DNA from: Litorimonas haliclonae
GTDB lineage: Bacteria; Pseudomonadota; Alphaproteobacteria; Caulobacterales; Maricaulaceae
Direction of reading: 5' to 3'
DNA length: 64,000 bases
Assembly (NCBI RefSeq): GCF_965138505.1
Contig: NZ_CBCSCO010000003.1
Location: 124,001-188,000, forward strand
Shown piece after piece: positions 6,598-14,702 of this stretch. Numbering within the stretch: position 1 is the first letter of the stretch; each line of letters begins with the position of its first letter. The position numbers were made by a program, and so were the translations under genes. The notes below the pieces were generated by a model. The model saw nothing but the letters and a program-made list of their open reading frames with translations, had not been told where the DNA came from and ran no database searches.

Positions 6598-6960
6598 ATG
6601 GAGATACAGATCATGGAGAAATTTCGGAATGATACAGGCGACGACCTGAAACGGCGTCTGTCCGACTTTCTTTTACACCGTTACCCGATGAACGCGGCCA
6701 AGCTGGTTGCCTCGGATATACGCGTCTCTCCGGACACGGCCTATAAGTGGGTCGACGGAACGGCGTTCCCGACGCGTCCTGACCACCTTGCCCGAATGAC
6801 AGCCGTTTACGGCCGAGCGTTTCTCGACGCGGTGTTTGTCCCGATTGTTCAGGATCACATCACCCTACGGGAGGCCCGCCTTGAAGCCCAGAAACGACAA
6901 ATCGAAAGAGATTTACAAGCCCTTGATGAAGATCGCAGGGCTTTGTCTTCTCGGACTTAG
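6598..6960 (+). CDS. HTH phage regulator (CII-position), putative
   Basis: 120 aa. Residues ~30-62 (AAKLVASDIRVSPDTAYKWV and the following GTAFP) form a helix-turn-helix-like region, and the C-terminus is a charged coiled coil (LEAQKRQIERDLQALDEDRR) that could drive oligomerisation. The layout resembles CII-type or replication-initiation regulators of temperate phages. An ATG at 6,613 is an alternative start with GGAG upstream. It sits second or third in the rightward operon. Confidence 0.6.
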   Translation: MEIQIMEKFRNDTGDDLKRRLSDFLLHRYPMNAAKLVASDIRVSPDTAYKWVDGTAFPTRPDHLARMTAVYGRAFLDAVFVPIVQDHITLREARLEAQKRQIERDLQALDEDRRALSSRT

Positions 6961-7057
6961 TTATCCTTTAGGTTGGATAGGCGCGCTTGGCGTCATCTCA
7001 TCCGACTTAGCTGTTAAAGCCAGTCGCGCAGGTCGCGCTTGGTGGGAAATCGGATAA
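6926..7057 (+). CDS. 43-aa membrane microprotein
   Basis: The start at 6,926 lies inside the end of the preceding gene; the stop is fused to the next start (TAATG at 7,055-7,059). Residues 3-28 are hydrophobic (IAGLCLLGLSYPLGWIGALG), predicting one membrane span, followed by a short basic tail. Function unknown. Confidence 0.45.
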   Translation: MKIAGLCLLGLSYPLGWIGALGVISSDLAVKASRAGRAWWEIG

Positions 7058-7293
7058 TGCCCGATATTTCCCAAAATGTTCATCAGGCTCCGGCGGCTGG
7101 GCTTGAAGGTGCAGCGACGCCCAGTGTCAGCCTCTACAAAATAAAGACGCTCGCATGCGAATTGCGCCGGGATATACTGGATTTAGACAGACAATTCTCG
7201 TCCTGCCCTGTGAAAGCGCGGGATGCGGCCGCGTGTGCCGAAAGTCTGGCCGGATATCTTAAAGCCTTCGCGAATTTTCAGGAAGACACCTGA
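7057..7293 (+). CDS. 78-aa phage protein, unknown function
   Basis: Starts at 7,057 by TAATG coupling to the upstream gene. It is mostly helical (KIKTLACELRRDILDLDRQF) with two further Cys residues and no recognised domain. Its last 16 bp overlap the end of the counter-oriented HTH gene at 7,278-7,538. Confidence 0.5.
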   Translation: MPDISQNVHQAPAAGLEGAATPSVSLYKIKTLACELRRDILDLDRQFSSCPVKARDAAACAESLAGYLKAFANFQEDT

Positions 7294-7538
7294 TGCGTCG
7301 GCCCCGCAGCCCCATATCCTTCTGTTACGACGGCAAGCGCGGCCTTCTCGGCGCCTTCATGCGTCAGCTCCGTCAAGACAGAGCTGACGCTGTTCGCGCA
7401 GACACCATACTTGGCGGCGATCTGGGGCTCTGTCAGGCCGCGGTGGTGGTCTACCCATACACAAACAGCTTCATGAAAATGCAACGGGGGGCGGTCCATT
7501 ATCGAAGGCGCTCCCGTCTCGAAGATCAAGTTTGTCAT
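7278..7538 (-). CDS. Counter-oriented HTH protein inside the early operon
   Basis: 86 aa on the minus strand. The start at 7,538 has a strong ribosome-binding site (GAGGAAATTTT before ATG). Residues ~36-62 (LTEPQIAAKYGVCANSVSSV followed by LTELTHEG) form a clear helix-turn-helix of the transposase/resolvase or LuxR-tail sort. A perfect 11-bp inverted repeat lies 34-69 bp upstream of its start, a natural place for self-regulation. The long frame on the opposite strand (7,293-7,664) has low-quality composition and is treated as its shadow. Expression of this gene would oppose rightward transcription, so it may tune entry into the replication genes. Confidence 0.6.
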   Translation of the reverse strand: MTNLIFETGAPSIMDRPPLHFHEAVCVWVDHHRGLTEPQIAAKYGVCANSVSSVLTELTHEGAEKAALAVVTEGYGAAGPTHQVSS

Positions 7539-7571
7539 AAAATTTCCTCTGCAATGGATGTGACACGCTTG

Positions 7572-7607
7572 GCGGTTCGGAAAGTCTTGGCGGGCGTTCC
7601 GAACCGC
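7572..7607. promoter_or_regulatory. 11-bp perfect inverted repeat (operator or terminator)
   Basis: GCGGTTCGGAA (7,572-7,582) and TTCCGAACCGC (7,597-7,607) flank a 14-base loop. On the + strand the hairpin is followed by a pyrimidine-rich ATTTCTTCTTT, so it could act as an intrinsic terminator for rightward transcription. On the minus strand it lies in the upstream region of the HTH gene and could be its operator. Confidence 0.6.
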
Positions 7608-7660
7608 ATTTCTTCTTTAAGCCGCGCTTTGCGCTCGCTGTCAATTCGGGCGGCGTGTAT

Positions 7661-7963
7661 ATGAGCGGATCACTTTATATCAAAACCGGACAGACGGTTT
7701 GTGTGAACCGCCGATGGTATTATGTCGCCCGTGACGACTTCGGTGCGGTCTGGCTGTGCGATTATCAGTTGGAAAAGCTACCCTATCCGGGGCATGGAAG
7801 GCTTCGCTTCAGAACGCAGTTCGTCCCGGTATTCGGCCCCGTCTACCGTCGTACCAAAACCGACAATCCGACAAACGTGGTTTTCCTGAACGCCGCCCTC
7901 TCTGTTTTTCCGAAACAGGTCACAGCCGTCCCCGTATCTGAGCGGGCGGGAGCTGCGGCATGA
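7661..7963 (+). CDS. Phage protein upstream of primase, unknown function
   Basis: 100 aa (a GTG at 7,655 is an alternative start). Beta-rich, with KTGQTVCVNRRWYYVARDDF near the N-terminus. No domain recognised. Its end overlaps the primase start (ATGA at 7,960-7,963), so the two are translated together. Confidence 0.55.
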   Translation: MSGSLYIKTGQTVCVNRRWYYVARDDFGAVWLCDYQLEKLPYPGHGRLRFRTQFVPVFGPVYRRTKTDNPTNVVFLNAALSVFPKQVTAVPVSERAGAAA

Positions 7964-9903
7964 CAGACTTCCTCGCTCAATACGGAAAGCCTCTGCTTGA
8001 TAAAGGGTATCCGATTATTCCGATAAAGCTCGGGCTCAAGCATCCGGGCCGTAAAGGCTGGCAGGATATCAAGGCCGATAAGGATAATCTATCCGCTTGG
8101 CTTTCTAATGGTTACGCTCACGGGGGCGTCGGTATTCTAACCGCTACGACCCCGGCGGTTGATCTTGACATTCTCGATCGGGATATCTGCGATCGTATGA
8201 CCTCTTATGTCGAGCGTCTCGGCTACGCCCCGCGGCGAACTGGCCGTGCCCCGAAAACACTATTCGTGTTCCGCACAGATGTGCCGTTCGCAAAAATGAA
8301 AAGCCGGACTTTTGAAGACATGTTCGGCGACCGTCATGCGGTCGAAATCCTCGGCAAGGGACAACAGTTTGTTTCACATGCGACCCACCCTGACACGGGG
8401 AGTCCCTATCGCTGGCACGGAGACGATCTGGCCGATGTGCCCTATAGCGATCTCACGGTTTTGAGCCGCGACGATGCGAAAGACATCATCACCTATTTCG
8501 AGTCTATTATTCCGGATGACTGGGAGGAAGTTGAAAGGGAACAGGGTGCTTTGCCTGCGGAGCTGCCGGACGGCGTTTCTGACGATTTACGCGCACTGGC
8601 TTATGCCAAGCCTCCGCTCGATTTGACGACAGATCAGATCAAGACCTGCCTCAGCGTTCTGTCAGAACGATGTGATAGTTATGAAGACTGGGTCAAGACA
8701 GGAATGGCCCTCTATCATCAGTTTGGCGGCGGACAGCAAGGCTTCGCACTCTGGAACGACTGGTCGATGAACAGTCTCAAATACCGCGGCGAAGAGATGG
8801 CTGCGAAATGGCGAACCTTCTCTGCAAACTTGTCTAACACGCGGCCTGTGACCTTCGCCACCGTCTTAGCCTGGGCGAAAGAGGAAAAGCGAAATCAAAC
8901 GTCGATAGCCGATGACAGTTCTCTTTTTATGCACATCAGCGAACTGGCGGAGCAGCTCGGCCCCACCAAATGGCAGGTAGAGGGTTTCCTCGAACAGGAC
9001 GCCACTGGGGTGCTTTTCGGGCCGCCCGGAGCCTACAAGTCGTTCCTCGCGCTCGATTGGGCGCTGTGCACGGCAAGCGGTAAAGACTGGCACGGCCATG
9101 AGGTGGAACAGGGAACCGCAATCTATATCGCGGGGGAGGGCCATAACGGCCTTGCAAAACGCGTCGTGGCTTGGGGCCAGCACCACAATGTGGATATCAG
9201 TAAACTACCTTTCTATCTGACCAAAAGACCCATCCGTTTGCGCGACGGTGAATGTGCCGCAGAACTGCGCAATCACATAGAGAAAATAACCGAAGGCGGA
9301 CCGTCTGCGAAACTGGTCGTCATCGATACCGTCGCACGGAACTTTGGATCCGGAGATGAAAATTCCACAGCCGATATGAGCGATTTTGTCAGCCGTGTGG
9401 ACAGCGACATCCGCGTGCCGCTTGGCGCAACTGTCATGCCAATACACCACACAGGCCACTCGAATAAAGACCGCATGCGGGGGTCAAATGCCCTCGAAGG
9501 GGCTGCGGATTTTCTCTTCCGTCTCGGCACTGAGGAAGGCACCAGCAAGGCTGTTTTGACGAATACAAGACAGAAAAATAGCGAGCTAGCGGACCCGTTT
9601 TGGCTTGAACCGCAGACCATTATGATAGGCGGTTTCGACACCGAAATCACAAGTCTGGTCCTCAATGAGACGTCTCCGCCGGTTCCTGTCGAGGAAGAAA
9701 CACCGCTCAAAGGCAAGCAATTAGCGTTGTTCAAATTGGTGGAAACGGAGGCTCCTGTCGAACGGGAAGCACTCCGGAATATTGCTATCGAAGACGGAAT
9801 TTTCGAAACGACCGCCCAATTTCGGCGCGCAGTCAACGAACTCAAGAAAAAAGAGAAAATATCTGAAAATGACAATAAATTCAATATCTTGGAGGCTTTT
9901 TAG
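7960..9903 (+). CDS. Phage replication protein: Prim-Pol primase + RepA-like helicase
   Basis: 647 aa, three parts. Residues ~1-190 are a bifunctional primase/polymerase (Prim-Pol) domain: VDLDILD gives the metal-binding DxD, then RAPKTLFVFR and EILGKGQQFVSHATHPDTG. Residues ~205-290 match the PriCT-2 linker type (CDSYEDWVKTGMALYHQFGG). Residues ~330-540 are an AAA_25/RepA-like ATPase with Walker A GPPGAYKS (~354-361) and Walker B VVIDTVARN (~453). The C-terminal ~90 residues look like a winged helix. Such proteins prime and unwind the phage origin. A dense repeat cluster follows directly downstream (9,908-10,104), a likely place for it to act. Confidence 0.92.
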   Translation: MTDFLAQYGKPLLDKGYPIIPIKLGLKHPGRKGWQDIKADKDNLSAWLSNGYAHGGVGILTATTPAVDLDILDRDICDRMTSYVERLGYAPRRTGRAPKTLFVFRTDVPFAKMKSRTFEDMFGDRHAVEILGKGQQFVSHATHPDTGSPYRWHGDDLADVPYSDLTVLSRDDAKDIITYFESIIPDDWEEVEREQGALPAELPDGVSDDLRALAYAKPPLDLTTDQIKTCLSVLSERCDSYEDWVKTGMALYHQFGGGQQGFALWNDWSMNSLKYRGEEMAAKWRTFSANLSNTRPVTFATVLAWAKEEKRNQTSIADDSSLFMHISELAEQLGPTKWQVEGFLEQDATGVLFGPPGAYKSFLALDWALCTASGKDWHGHEVEQGTAIYIAGEGHNGLAKRVVAWGQHHNVDISKLPFYLTKRPIRLRDGECAAELRNHIEKITEGGPSAKLVVIDTVARNFGSGDENSTADMSDFVSRVDSDIRVPLGATVMPIHHTGHSNKDRMRGSNALEGAADFLFRLGTEEGTSKAVLTNTRQKNSELADPFWLEPQTIMIGGFDTEITSLVLNETSPPVPVEEETPLKGKQLALFKLVETEAPVEREALRNIAIEDGIFETTAQFRRAVNELKKKEKISENDNKFNILEAF

Positions 9904-9907
9904 CGTG

Positions 9908-10104
9908 GCGAACATTGGCGAACATTTGATACATTATAACGCGAACATTTCCGAAATGTTCGCTTCATGGAAAAAGTCTAGTAAATGTTTGTTTTTATTA
10001 GGTTTTAGGCGAACATTTTTAAAATGTTCGGCGAACATTGGACACAAAACGACGCGAACATTTTTGGGTATATATATCCTACGGATATATACCCAAATGT
10101 TCGC
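9908..10104. repeat. Iteron-like GCGAACATT cluster, candidate phage origin
   Basis: Exact GCGAACATT copies begin at 9,908, 9,918, 9,941, 10,009, 10,031 and 10,054. Exact inverted copies (AATGTTCGC) lie at 9,955-9,963 and 10,096-10,104, with an 8/9 inverted copy at 10,023-10,030 and a degenerate one at 9,984. The last direct and inverted copies enclose an AT-rich palindrome (GGGTATATAT ... ATATATACCC). The cluster is non-coding, AT-rich and immediately downstream of the primase-helicase gene. Origin function is inference; the alternative is an operator array for the winged-helix gene at 10,126. Confidence 0.8.
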
Positions 10105-10125
10105 CGAGTGTCGCGGAGCGGTTTC

Positions 10126-10524
10126 ATGAATTTCGATACAGACACGACGAGCATGTCCCGAGGCGATCTGGAAGCAAACTATTTGGCAGCGGTTCAGGCC
10201 TTGGAAGCTCTGGGCTTTGGCGGTGACCGTTTCGCAGAGCAGGCGAGCCGGGTCCTAAAACTTACGCAGGGCCAGATCCGAATTTTGGCGGCGCTGATGC
10301 CTGGTAGGTTTTTGCGGTCGGACAGATTGCTCTTGGCGGCTTACGGTGATCGAGCCGGATACGTCGAAGAGAATACCGTTCGGGTTCACATCAGCACTTT
10401 ACGAAAAGCTTTGGCGCCGCAGGGGATCGAAATCGAGACCCGTCACGGGCTGGGTTACGGTTTGGCCGAGAAAACCATCGAGGACATTCGATTGCGTCTG
10501 GGCCTGACAGAGGCAGACACATGA
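10126..10524 (+). CDS. OmpR-type winged-helix protein without receiver domain
   Basis: 132 aa from the ATG at 10,126 (GGAGCGG upstream). Residues ~45-120 match the Trans_reg_C fold: LKLTQGQIRILAALMPGRFL, a LLLAAYGD helix and NTVRVHISTLRKAL, then the RHGLGYGL wing. There is no phosphoacceptor receiver domain; the N-terminal 40 residues are a short helical segment. Stand-alone proteins of this kind occur in phages as DNA-binding regulators. It directly follows the GCGAACATT repeat cluster, the last copy of which ends 22 bp before the ATG, so binding there is an attractive possibility. Confidence 0.75.
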   Translation: MNFDTDTTSMSRGDLEANYLAAVQALEALGFGGDRFAEQASRVLKLTQGQIRILAALMPGRFLRSDRLLLAAYGDRAGYVEENTVRVHISTLRKALAPQGIEIETRHGLGYGLAEKTIEDIRLRLGLTEADT

Positions 10525-10670
10525 CGTGCGCACAGCTGAAAGCGAAAATAAGAAATGCCACAATTCAGGAAGGACGCGCGCGCCAGTACGGCCGAATTAC
10601 TGAAGCGCATGAATATTCCCGGATAGTCGATAAGGCGCGGGCCCAGTTGAAACTCAAAGAGAGTCGCTGA
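10521..10670 (+). CDS. 49-aa phage protein, unknown function
   Basis: Coupled at both ends: ATGA at 10,521-10,524 and TGATG at 10,668-10,672. The peptide is basic and helical (MTCAQLKAKIRNATIQEGRA, then a KARAQLKLKESR tail). No family recognised. It links the winged-helix gene and the NusG-like gene into one translational unit. Confidence 0.6.
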   Translation: MTCAQLKAKIRNATIQEGRARQYGRITEAHEYSRIVDKARAQLKLKESR

Positions 10671-11278
10671 TGGGGACTAGCTGGCATCTGATGCGGGTTC
10701 CCCGTCCCAAACACGTGGGCCAAACGGCGCGGTATGAATTTACGTTATCCGAATTCCTCGAACGTGCAGGGTTTCGCGTGTATGTCCCTTTCCGAACCGT
10801 TTTCCGGTTCAAGAACAAGGCTGACAAGGCGAAGCGAAAAGAAAAAGAGAAACAGGCCTTTCCGCTACTGGTCGGCTACCTCTTCATCGAAATAAGAGAT
10901 TATCAGTGGCGCGAGTTGATCCGTCGCGGTCTTTTGAAATTCCTCATGGGAAACAAACGCAGGCTTTACACATTTTCTCCCGAGTGGATGGACAAGCACG
11001 TTTCCAAATACGGGCCGCACTATACGACCGATTGGGCGGACGACACAGACGGGACAGGGTTGAGCCTGACACAATTCTCCGAGCCGGAATATTTCGCACA
11101 TATTGAAACTTTTGCCGAATACGCCGTTGGAGACAAGGCAACGTTTCGCGAGGGGACTTTAACCGGTTTCGAAGTTGAGGTGCGCGAAATTATGGATCAT
11201 GAAGCAAAGATCGCCTTTGAGCTTTTCGGCATCGAGCAGGAACAACTGGTTCACCTCTCGCAATTGATCAAAGCCTGA
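10670..11278 (+). CDS. Phage NusG/RfaH-like transcription elongation factor
   Basis: 202 aa. The N-terminus (SWHLMRVPRPKHVGQTARYEFTL split by strands, then LERAGFRVYVPFRT) is the NGN domain that clamps RNA polymerase; PLLVGYLFIEIRD is its conserved middle strand. The last ~55 residues (YAVGDKATFREGTLTGFEVEV then EIM) are a KOW-type beta barrel. Known NusG paralogues (RfaH, LoaP) prevent early termination in long operons. As the last early gene, 250 bp before the terminase genes, it is well placed to carry transcription into the ~23-kb late operon. The antitermination role is inference from family and position. Confidence 0.8.
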   Translation: MGTSWHLMRVPRPKHVGQTARYEFTLSEFLERAGFRVYVPFRTVFRFKNKADKAKRKEKEKQAFPLLVGYLFIEIRDYQWRELIRRGLLKFLMGNKRRLYTFSPEWMDKHVSKYGPHYTTDWADDTDGTGLSLTQFSEPEYFAHIETFAEYAVGDKATFREGTLTGFEVEVREIMDHEAKIAFELFGIEQEQLVHLSQLIKA

Positions 11279-11528
11279 TTTCACATTTTTCTAATATTAC
11301 AAATAACGTTTTGATAACCTTTTCTCATCTAAAGGCGGGATGGGCGACCGCGCATGTGCCTCGATGACGTAATGTTTTCATTGTTGGCCACCTCTGTCCG
11401 ATCCGGGTCTCGTAAAGGTGATAATCACCGAACCACTGAGATCGCTATAAGCGAAGCTTTATCCAAATTTCTACATCCCGATTTCGAACAAGGAATGTTC
11501 ATGCGAAAATTTCGAGGTTTTAGCTCCC

Positions 11529-12056
11529 ATGGCTAAAACAAAAAAACTGACGCCGAAACAAAAGTTATTCGTCGCAGAATACCTTATAGATTTGAATGCA
11601 ACGCAAGCCGCGATACGGGCGGGCTATAGCGAAAAAACCGCTTATTCTCAGGGCCAACGTTTGTTGAAGAATGTTGAAATTCAAAATTCCTTAGCAATAG
11701 CCAAAGAAAAGCGGGCTGACAGACTTGAAATAACGGCTGACCGCATCGCTCAAGAATACGCGAAACTCGCCTTTTCGAATATGGAAAACTATATTCAAAT
11801 CACGTCCGACGGCGAACCTTATGTAGACCTTTCAGAGCTGACCAGTGACCAGGCGGCGGCGATCTCTGAGGTCTCTGTCGAAGACTTCACCGACGGACGA
11901 GGGGAAGATGCCCGAGACGTGCGCAAGGTGAGATTCAAACTGCACGACAAGAAGTCAGCCCTCGACAGCCTCGGTAAACACATCGGGTTTTTCGAAAAGG
12001 ACAATGGTCAGAAGGGTTTTACCGTTGTGATCGATGGAAAAGCCGCCAAGTTTTAA
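11529..12056 (+). CDS. terS: Terminase small subunit
   Basis: 175 aa. Residues 7-50 (LTPKQKLFVAEYLIDLNATQ, then AAIRAGYSEKTAYSQG) are the DNA-binding helix-turn-helix of the Terminase_2 family, and the remainder forms the helical oligomerisation part. The small subunit recognises the packaging site on phage DNA and feeds it to the large subunit. The gene opens the late operon after a 250-bp gap and overlaps the large-subunit gene by 23 bp, a standard arrangement. The last residues GFTVVIDGKAAKF form a short tail. Confidence 0.92.
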   Translation: MAKTKKLTPKQKLFVAEYLIDLNATQAAIRAGYSEKTAYSQGQRLLKNVEIQNSLAIAKEKRADRLEITADRIAQEYAKLAFSNMENYIQITSDGEPYVDLSELTSDQAAAISEVSVEDFTDGRGEDARDVRKVRFKLHDKKSALDSLGKHIGFFEKDNGQKGFTVVIDGKAAKF

Positions 12057-13326
12057 ACTAACCCCAAAGCAGGACGAGGCTGCCAACTTACTCATATCGA
12101 CTGCGTTAACTCGCGTAATGCTTTATGGGGGCTCGCGTTCGGGCAAAACCTTCGAGCTGGTTTATGCCGTTGTCACAAGGGCCTTGAAAGCGGCGGGCAG
12201 CCGTCACGGAATACTCAGGCACAGGTTCAACCACATCAAGCAATCAGTGGGGCTGGATACGCTGCCCAAGGTCATGGCTCTCTGCTATCCGGGCCTTAGT
12301 TATCACATCGACAAGACGGACTGGGTCGTGCGGCTGCCGAACGGCTCCGAAATCTGGCTTCTGGGTTTGGATGACAAAGAACGCACCGAGAAGATCCTCG
12401 GTAAAGAATTCGCAACGCTCTATTTCAATGAGTGTTCGCAGATCAGTTATAAGGCGGTTTTAATTGCGCTGACGCGCCTGGCACAAAAAACGAGCTTGGT
12501 GAACAAGGCGTATTTCGATTGCAACCCACCTGGTAAGTCACACTGGACCTATCGTCTGTTTATCCAAAAGATAGACCCAGTGACCAAAGAGCCTTTACGC
12601 AATAAGTCTCGATACGGACACATCGTGATGAACCCGGGCGACAATTTGGAAAATCTGTCGTCGGATTACATCGAGACACTTGAGTCGATGCCGGAAGCCC
12701 AAAGGAAACGGTTTCTGGAGGGTGTGTTCCTAGACGATACTGAAGGCGCACTCTGGACGATAGACGGTTTGGACGCATGTAGGGCTGAAGTTCCCGCGGA
12801 GTTTAAACGCATTGTCATTGCCGTGGACCCTTCTGGCGCCAGTGGGGATGCAGACTATCGTTCTGACGAGATCGGAATAATCGCGTCTGGCATAGATTTT
12901 AACGACAACGGTTATGTTTTGGAGGACGCCACATTACGCGCTCATCCGGATCAATGGGGCCGCGTCGCGGTCAATCTTTATCATAAATGGGAAGCGGACA
13001 AGATCGTAGCCGAACGCAATTATGGCGGGGCCATGGTCGAAAGCGTCATTCGGACGGCGGACAGGTCTGCCCCAGTCAAGCTGGTAACGGCTTCTAGGGG
13101 TAAGCATGTGCGGGCCGAGCCTGTGGCAAGTTTATACGAGCAGGGACGCGCCAAACACTGTGGCCGCTTTCCGGAATTAGAGGATCAAATGTGCGGCTTC
13201 ATGGTCTCTGGATATATGGGCGAGGACTCGCCTGACCGTGCTGACGCGATGATTTGGGGGATGACAGAACTTATGCTGAACGACCAATCAAACACCGCCA
13301 TATTCTTAGGCGCACGTCACCGATGA
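12034..13326 (+). CDS. terL: Terminase large subunit (PBSX-type)
   Basis: 430 aa, the usual size. ATPase half: Walker A YGGSRSGKT (~31-39) and Walker B TLYFNECSQ (~127-135), with the coupling DCNPPGKSHW motif ~166. Nuclease half: Asp in VIAVDPSGASGD (~262-273) and the final acidic motif SPDRADAMIWG (~res. 400), matching the RNase H-like metal site. It forms the packaging motor at the portal and cuts the concatemer. The ATG of the portal gene overlaps its stop. Confidence 0.95.
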   Translation: MEKPPSFKLTPKQDEAANLLISTALTRVMLYGGSRSGKTFELVYAVVTRALKAAGSRHGILRHRFNHIKQSVGLDTLPKVMALCYPGLSYHIDKTDWVVRLPNGSEIWLLGLDDKERTEKILGKEFATLYFNECSQISYKAVLIALTRLAQKTSLVNKAYFDCNPPGKSHWTYRLFIQKIDPVTKEPLRNKSRYGHIVMNPGDNLENLSSDYIETLESMPEAQRKRFLEGVFLDDTEGALWTIDGLDACRAEVPAEFKRIVIAVDPSGASGDADYRSDEIGIIASGIDFNDNGYVLEDATLRAHPDQWGRVAVNLYHKWEADKIVAERNYGGAMVESVIRTADRSAPVKLVTASRGKHVRAEPVASLYEQGRAKHCGRFPELEDQMCGFMVSGYMGEDSPDRADAMIWGMTELMLNDQSNTAIFLGARHR

Positions 13327-14702
13327 GCATCAAACAATCTCTGATGAACGCCGCCTCGCGTCGATTAGAGAACCTATTCCCCGGCTATTTTGGGGACACA
13401 AAGCATAATTACGCGGCGGATTTCGGCTATCCTGAACACCTGTCGTTTAATCACTTCTACCAGAAATACACGCGTAACAGCCTTGCCAAGGCGGGTGTGA
13501 ACAAGACGGCAAAGAAATGCTGGCAGGACATGCCTTACGTTCTGGAAAAGCAGAAACAGCCGGACGATGCGGAGACGGAGCAGGAAAGGCTTATCCGCCG
13601 GCGCTTCGAAAAGCTGAGGGTTTGGCAGAACCTTTGTCTCGCCGATGCCCGGTCTCTGGTTGGAGGTTATTCCGGCGTCATATTGAGGCTCGCGGACGAT
13701 CAGACCTTTGATAAGCCAGTGAGCCGTGTCCCGGGCGGATTAAACGGCCTTGTCGGACTTATACCTGCTTGGAAGGGTCAGCTTACGGTCTCTGATTGGG
13801 ATTATGACGAAACGTCCGAGACATATGGCGAGCCCAAGATGTTTCAGTTTCAGGAGGCCAGCCTTGACCGTGCAGGCGAGACTAACCCGCAACGGACGGT
13901 CAACGTCCACCCAGACCGCGTTATCGTCTGGTCTGAGGACGGGACGGTTCACGCGCCGAGCCTGTTAGAGGCGGGATATAACAACCTAATCGATCTGGAA
14001 AAGGTCGTCGGCGCAGGCGGTGAAGGCTTCTGGAAAAACGCTAAGTCGGGTCTGGTTCTTGAACTGGACAAAGATGCTGACGCCACAAAACTTGCGAAAG
14101 GCATGGGTGTCGAGCCGGGCGAAGTGGCTGACAAAATCGGGGAGGCCGTTGACGACTTCAACAAGGGGTTCGACAAGACGTTTCTCGCGCAAGGGATTAA
14201 GGTCACGACCGTTCCGGTCAATCTGCCAAGCCCTGAACATTTCAAACAAGGCCCGTTGGAGCTGTTCGCAGCTTCTATCGAGATACCGCTCAAAATTCTC
14301 ATTGGCTCACAGTCCGGCGAGAGAGCCAGCACAGAGGACGCCCAGGAGTGGGCAAAGACCTGCATGTCACGCCGGGACAGCGTCGTCATTCCGAACCTTA
14401 TGGCCTTTATTGACCGTCTGGAGCGCTTTGGAATCCTGCCGGAACGCGACTGGCTGATTGATTGGGCTGACCTAACTGAAAGCTCGATAACCGAGAAAAC
14501 AGACCGGGCGTCCAAAATGACGGACATGAATGAGAAGCACAGCCACACCACGAACGGAGCGCTCTTGTTCACCGATGACGAGATACGCGGAACGGTCGAT
14601 TACGCACCGCTCACACCCGACCAACTCAATGACTTTAACGACGACCCTGCCGATGCGGATGAGGCCGGAGAGGAGCCTATAGATGACATTTCTGACGAAT
14701 AA
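13323..14702 (+). CDS. Portal protein (DUF1073 type)
   Basis: 459 aa from the ATG at 13,323, which overlaps the terL stop (ATGA). The order of motifs fits DUF1073/Phage_portal_3: LARSLVGGYSGVIL-like segment near residue 110, a DWDYDETSETYGEP strand region, VHPDRVIVW, then a helix around EKVVGAGGEGFWKNA and the conserved IPLKILIGSQSGERASTEDA. Portals form the 12-subunit ring through which DNA enters and leaves the head. The C-terminus is very acidic. DUF1073 is also described as the N-terminal part of some Acb1 anti-CBASS proteins, but no two-histidine phosphoesterase domain is present here. Confidence 0.88.
   Translation: MSIKQSLMNAASRRLENLFPGYFGDTKHNYAADFGYPEHLSFNHFYQKYTRNSLAKAGVNKTAKKCWQDMPYVLEKQKQPDDAETEQERLIRRRFEKLRVWQNLCLADARSLVGGYSGVILRLADDQTFDKPVSRVPGGLNGLVGLIPAWKGQLTVSDWDYDETSETYGEPKMFQFQEASLDRAGETNPQRTVNVHPDRVIVWSEDGTVHAPSLLEAGYNNLIDLEKVVGAGGEGFWKNAKSGLVLELDKDADATKLAKGMGVEPGEVADKIGEAVDDFNKGFDKTFLAQGIKVTTVPVNLPSPEHFKQGPLELFAASIEIPLKILIGSQSGERASTEDAQEWAKTCMSRRDSVVIPNLMAFIDRLERFGILPERDWLIDWADLTESSITEKTDRASKMTDMNEKHSHTTNGALLFTDDEIRGTVDYAPLTPDQLNDFNDDPADADEAGEEPIDDISDE

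Noticed and set aside
7293..7664. 123-codon + strand frame opposite the HTH gene
   Set aside because: Composition is Arg/Ser-rich without a domain or ribosome-binding site; the minus-strand frame has both.
11354..11536. 60-codon + strand frame before terS
   Set aside because: No ribosome-binding site or recognisable protein pattern; it overlaps the terS start. The 250-bp gap is more likely a late control region.
13323..14702. Portal gene considered as an Acb1 anti-CBASS protein
   Set aside because: Only the shared DUF1073 part is present; the two His-x-Thr/Ser motifs of the phosphoesterase are not seen, and length and position are those of a portal.
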